The notes beneath the pieces were generated by a model. The model was not told the origin of the DNA. It saw only the letters and a list, made by a program, of their open reading frames with translations, and did not search any database. A stretch of 64,000 nucleotides of DNA from Curtobacterium flaccumfaciens pv. betae (GTDB lineage: Bacteria > Actinomycetota > Actinomycetes > Actinomycetales > Microbacteriaceae): assembly GCF_026241855.1 (NCBI RefSeq), contig NZ_JAPJDC010000001.1, positions 992,001 through 1,056,000 of the forward strand, in the 5' to 3' direction. Positions within the stretch are counted from its first letter, which is position 1. Every line of letters begins with the position of its first letter. The position numbers were made by a program, and so were the translations under genes. Shown in pieces: positions 62,861 to 64,000 of the stretch.

Positions 62861-63516
62861 CGTCCCTCCAGGCCGCTCATCGGGGACGGGACCGGCCGGA
62901 CCCGCTCGACCTCGTCGGCGAGCGCCGGCGACGCGTAGGGGCCGTCGCCCCGCAGCCCGGCGACGATGCGGTCGATCACCTCGGGAGCCTTGTTCTGCGA
63001 CAGCTTGGCGCGGGCGTCGAACCGGGTGACGCGGATCCGGATGCCGACGGTGCCCTTGGCCATCCGGCGGGCGGTCTCCTCGTCGATCTGCAACGACACG
63101 GGCGACGGCATGACCCGCTCGAAGTGGTCGACGAGTTCGCCGAGCACCCGGAAGTTCTCGTCGTCGGACAGGATCTCGGGGGTGCCCCAGACGTGGGCGG
63201 TGACGTGGTTCCAGGTGGGCACGAACTGCTCCGGCGGGTACCAGGCGGGGGAGACGTAGCCGTGCGGGCCCTGGAACACGACGAGGACCTCGTGCCGTCC
63301 GAGTTCGTGCGCGACCTCGTCGGGACGGCCGACGTGGGACACCAGGACGAGGGCGTCCGGGTCGTCGTCGGGGCCGGGGGCCTCGAGCAGCACCGGGTAG
63401 TGCGAGGCGACCAGCCCGGCCTCGGTGTGGGACACGATCGTCGCCCACGGGTTCCCGGTGATGAGGCGTCGGACCTCGTCGACGTCGGTCATCAGGAAGT
63501 GCGGTGTGTGGCGCAT
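62857..63516 (-). CDS. PaiB-type FMN-binding regulator
   Basis: A 219-residue protein of the FMN-binding negative transcriptional regulator (PaiB) family: MRHTPHFLMTDVDEVRRLITGNPWATIVSHTEAGLVASHYPVLLEAPG, ALVLVSHVGRPDEVAHEL, VFQGPHGYVSPAWYPPEQFVPTWNHVTAHVWGTP and GTVGIRIRVTRFDARAKLSQNK. In Bacillus PaiB represses protease and sporulation genes; here the role is unproven. First gene of a two-gene operon with the amidohydrolase. ATG at 63516 chosen as the first of the conserved MRHTPHF. Confidence 0.92.
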   Translation of the reverse strand: MRHTPHFLMTDVDEVRRLITGNPWATIVSHTEAGLVASHYPVLLEAPGPDDDPDALVLVSHVGRPDEVAHELGRHEVLVVFQGPHGYVSPAWYPPEQFVPTWNHVTAHVWGTPEILSDDENFRVLGELVDHFERVMPSPVSLQIDEETARRMAKGTVGIRIRVTRFDARAKLSQNKAPEVIDRIVAGLRGDGPYASPALADEVERVRPVPSPMSGLEGR

Positions 63517-63600
63517 GTTCCGAGCGTGGCACAACGGGCCCGGTCGCGCGACGGGTGTCGTTTCGTCAGTGTTTCTGCGCGGTAAAACTCTCAGAGCGCA

Positions 63601-63629
63601 TTGAAAGAAGTCTTGTGATCGGGATTCGA
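63601..63629 (+). promoter_or_regulatory. Candidate promoter of the solute-binding protein gene
   Basis: TTGAAA (63601-63606), 17-nt spacer, then a weak -10 (ATTCGA), within an AT-rich stretch that stands out in this genome. Confidence 0.35.
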
Positions 63630-63695
63630 ACCGTCATAGCTTTCCCACCACGACGACCGGGCAGGGATCCGGCCGCACCCGATCGAGGAGAGATC

Positions 63696-64000
63696 ATGCG
63701 ACGCAGGACGATCGCCGCGCTGGCCGCGGCGGCAACCTTGGCACTGGTGGCGACCGGCTGTTCGGCGGGCGGCGCGGCCGACGACGACGCTCCCTCGAGC
63801 CTGGTCTACGCGACCGGCGAGCCCGACCACCTGACCCCGGGCCGGCAGACCGTGGCCTTCGATCAGGTGATGAGCGTCTTCGCGCCGCTGACCCAGACCG
63901 ACGCCGACGGTGACCTGCACGACGTCGCGGCGAAGAGCGTCGAGAGCGACGACGCCACCACCTGGACGATCACGCTGCGGGACGGCTGGACGTTCCAGAA
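63696..64000 (+). CDS. Peptide/solute-binding lipoprotein of an ABC importer, N-terminal part
   Basis: The gene runs off the window end. The visible 101 residues show a lipoprotein signal (MRRRTIAALAAAATLALVATGC, with the lipobox Cys) and the start of a family 5 extracellular solute-binding domain (SLVYATGEPDHLTPGRQTVAFDQVMSVFAPLTQTDADGDLH... TTWTITLRDGWTFQ), the OppA/DppA type that binds peptides, nickel or other solutes. GAGGAGAG precedes the ATG at a good distance. Confidence 0.88.
   Translation, partial: MRRRTIAALAAAATLALVATGCSAGGAADDDAPSSLVYATGEPDHLTPGRQTVAFDQVMSVFAPLTQTDADGDLHDVAAKSVESDDATTWTITLRDGWTFQ

Overview
The window is a stretch of very GC-rich chromosome (about 70% G+C by eye) from an actinobacterium, most likely a member of Microbacteriaceae and plausibly Curtobacterium-like. 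The support is compositional and by gene content: a mycothiol-type DsbA-family nitroreductase, the tRNA-His/orn pair, the glgX-treY-treZ operon, YkoE-type ECF thiamine transport behind a TPP riboswitch, frequent GTG starts, 4-bp ATGA/GTGA overlaps, and many genes with a TANNNT box 6-7 nt before the start codon. The genus is an inference. No phage, transposase, CRISPR array or plasmid function is visible; this is ordinary chromosome with accessory patches.

Layout. 1-9.8 kb: the end of an APC permease, a frame-disrupted EamA exporter, an acyl-CoA ligase, an MpaB-like oxygenase, two aldo/keto reductases, YceI and a DUF559-like protein. 9.9-17.9 kb: a co-directional cell-surface polysaccharide locus (GtrA, cellulose-synthase-like GT2, GT39-like membrane glycosyltransferase, frame-disrupted secreted DUF4397 protein, GH8 glucanase, class F sortase, polyprenol-phosphate mannose synthase). 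18.0-24.5 kb: glgX-treY-treZ, which makes trehalose from glycogen. 24.6-29.0 kb: a GerW/YtfJ-like protein, then a TPP riboswitch driving ykoE, a fused ATPase-ATPase-EcfT gene and a P-loop kinase. 29-33.3 kb: an MHS-type transporter divergent from a DszA/NtaA-like flavin monooxygenase and a DszC-like acyl-CoA dehydrogenase homologue. 33.4-37.7 kb: a small zincin, tRNA-His, orn, a gene-free repeat island and a marR-MFS operon. 37.7-41.2 kb: a sialic-acid-like set (neuA, a short neuB, a DUF6716-type putative glycosyltransferase). 41.3-55.6 kb: tRNA-Arg(TCT), msrA, ssb, a secreted protein of unknown type, ettA, thioesterases, truncated globin plus MscS, pepN and the nitroreductase. 55.6-58.7 kb: four translationally coupled genes that look like a WXG/ESX-type polymorphic toxin and immunity module, with a local fall in GC. 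58.7-64 kb: GNAT and XRE-cupin genes that share overlapping starts, rpiB, a Fpg/Nei glycosylase, paiB plus an amidohydrolase, and the start of a peptide-binding lipoprotein gene.

The most striking non-genic signal is a family of at least 14 palindromic elements of 57-58 bp with 17-bp terminal arms (left arm CGAGCGGGCGAAATGCC). They sit mostly in gene-free intergenic DNA, but two lie in frame inside the linker between the two ATPase domains of the ECF transporter. A second palindrome family (two copies, about 62 bp) and a family of near-perfect 38-48 bp terminator-like palindromes sharing the GACGGGAGGC stem are also present. Two genes (EamA and DUF4397) carry apparent single-base frameshifts, which may be real or sequencing artefacts.
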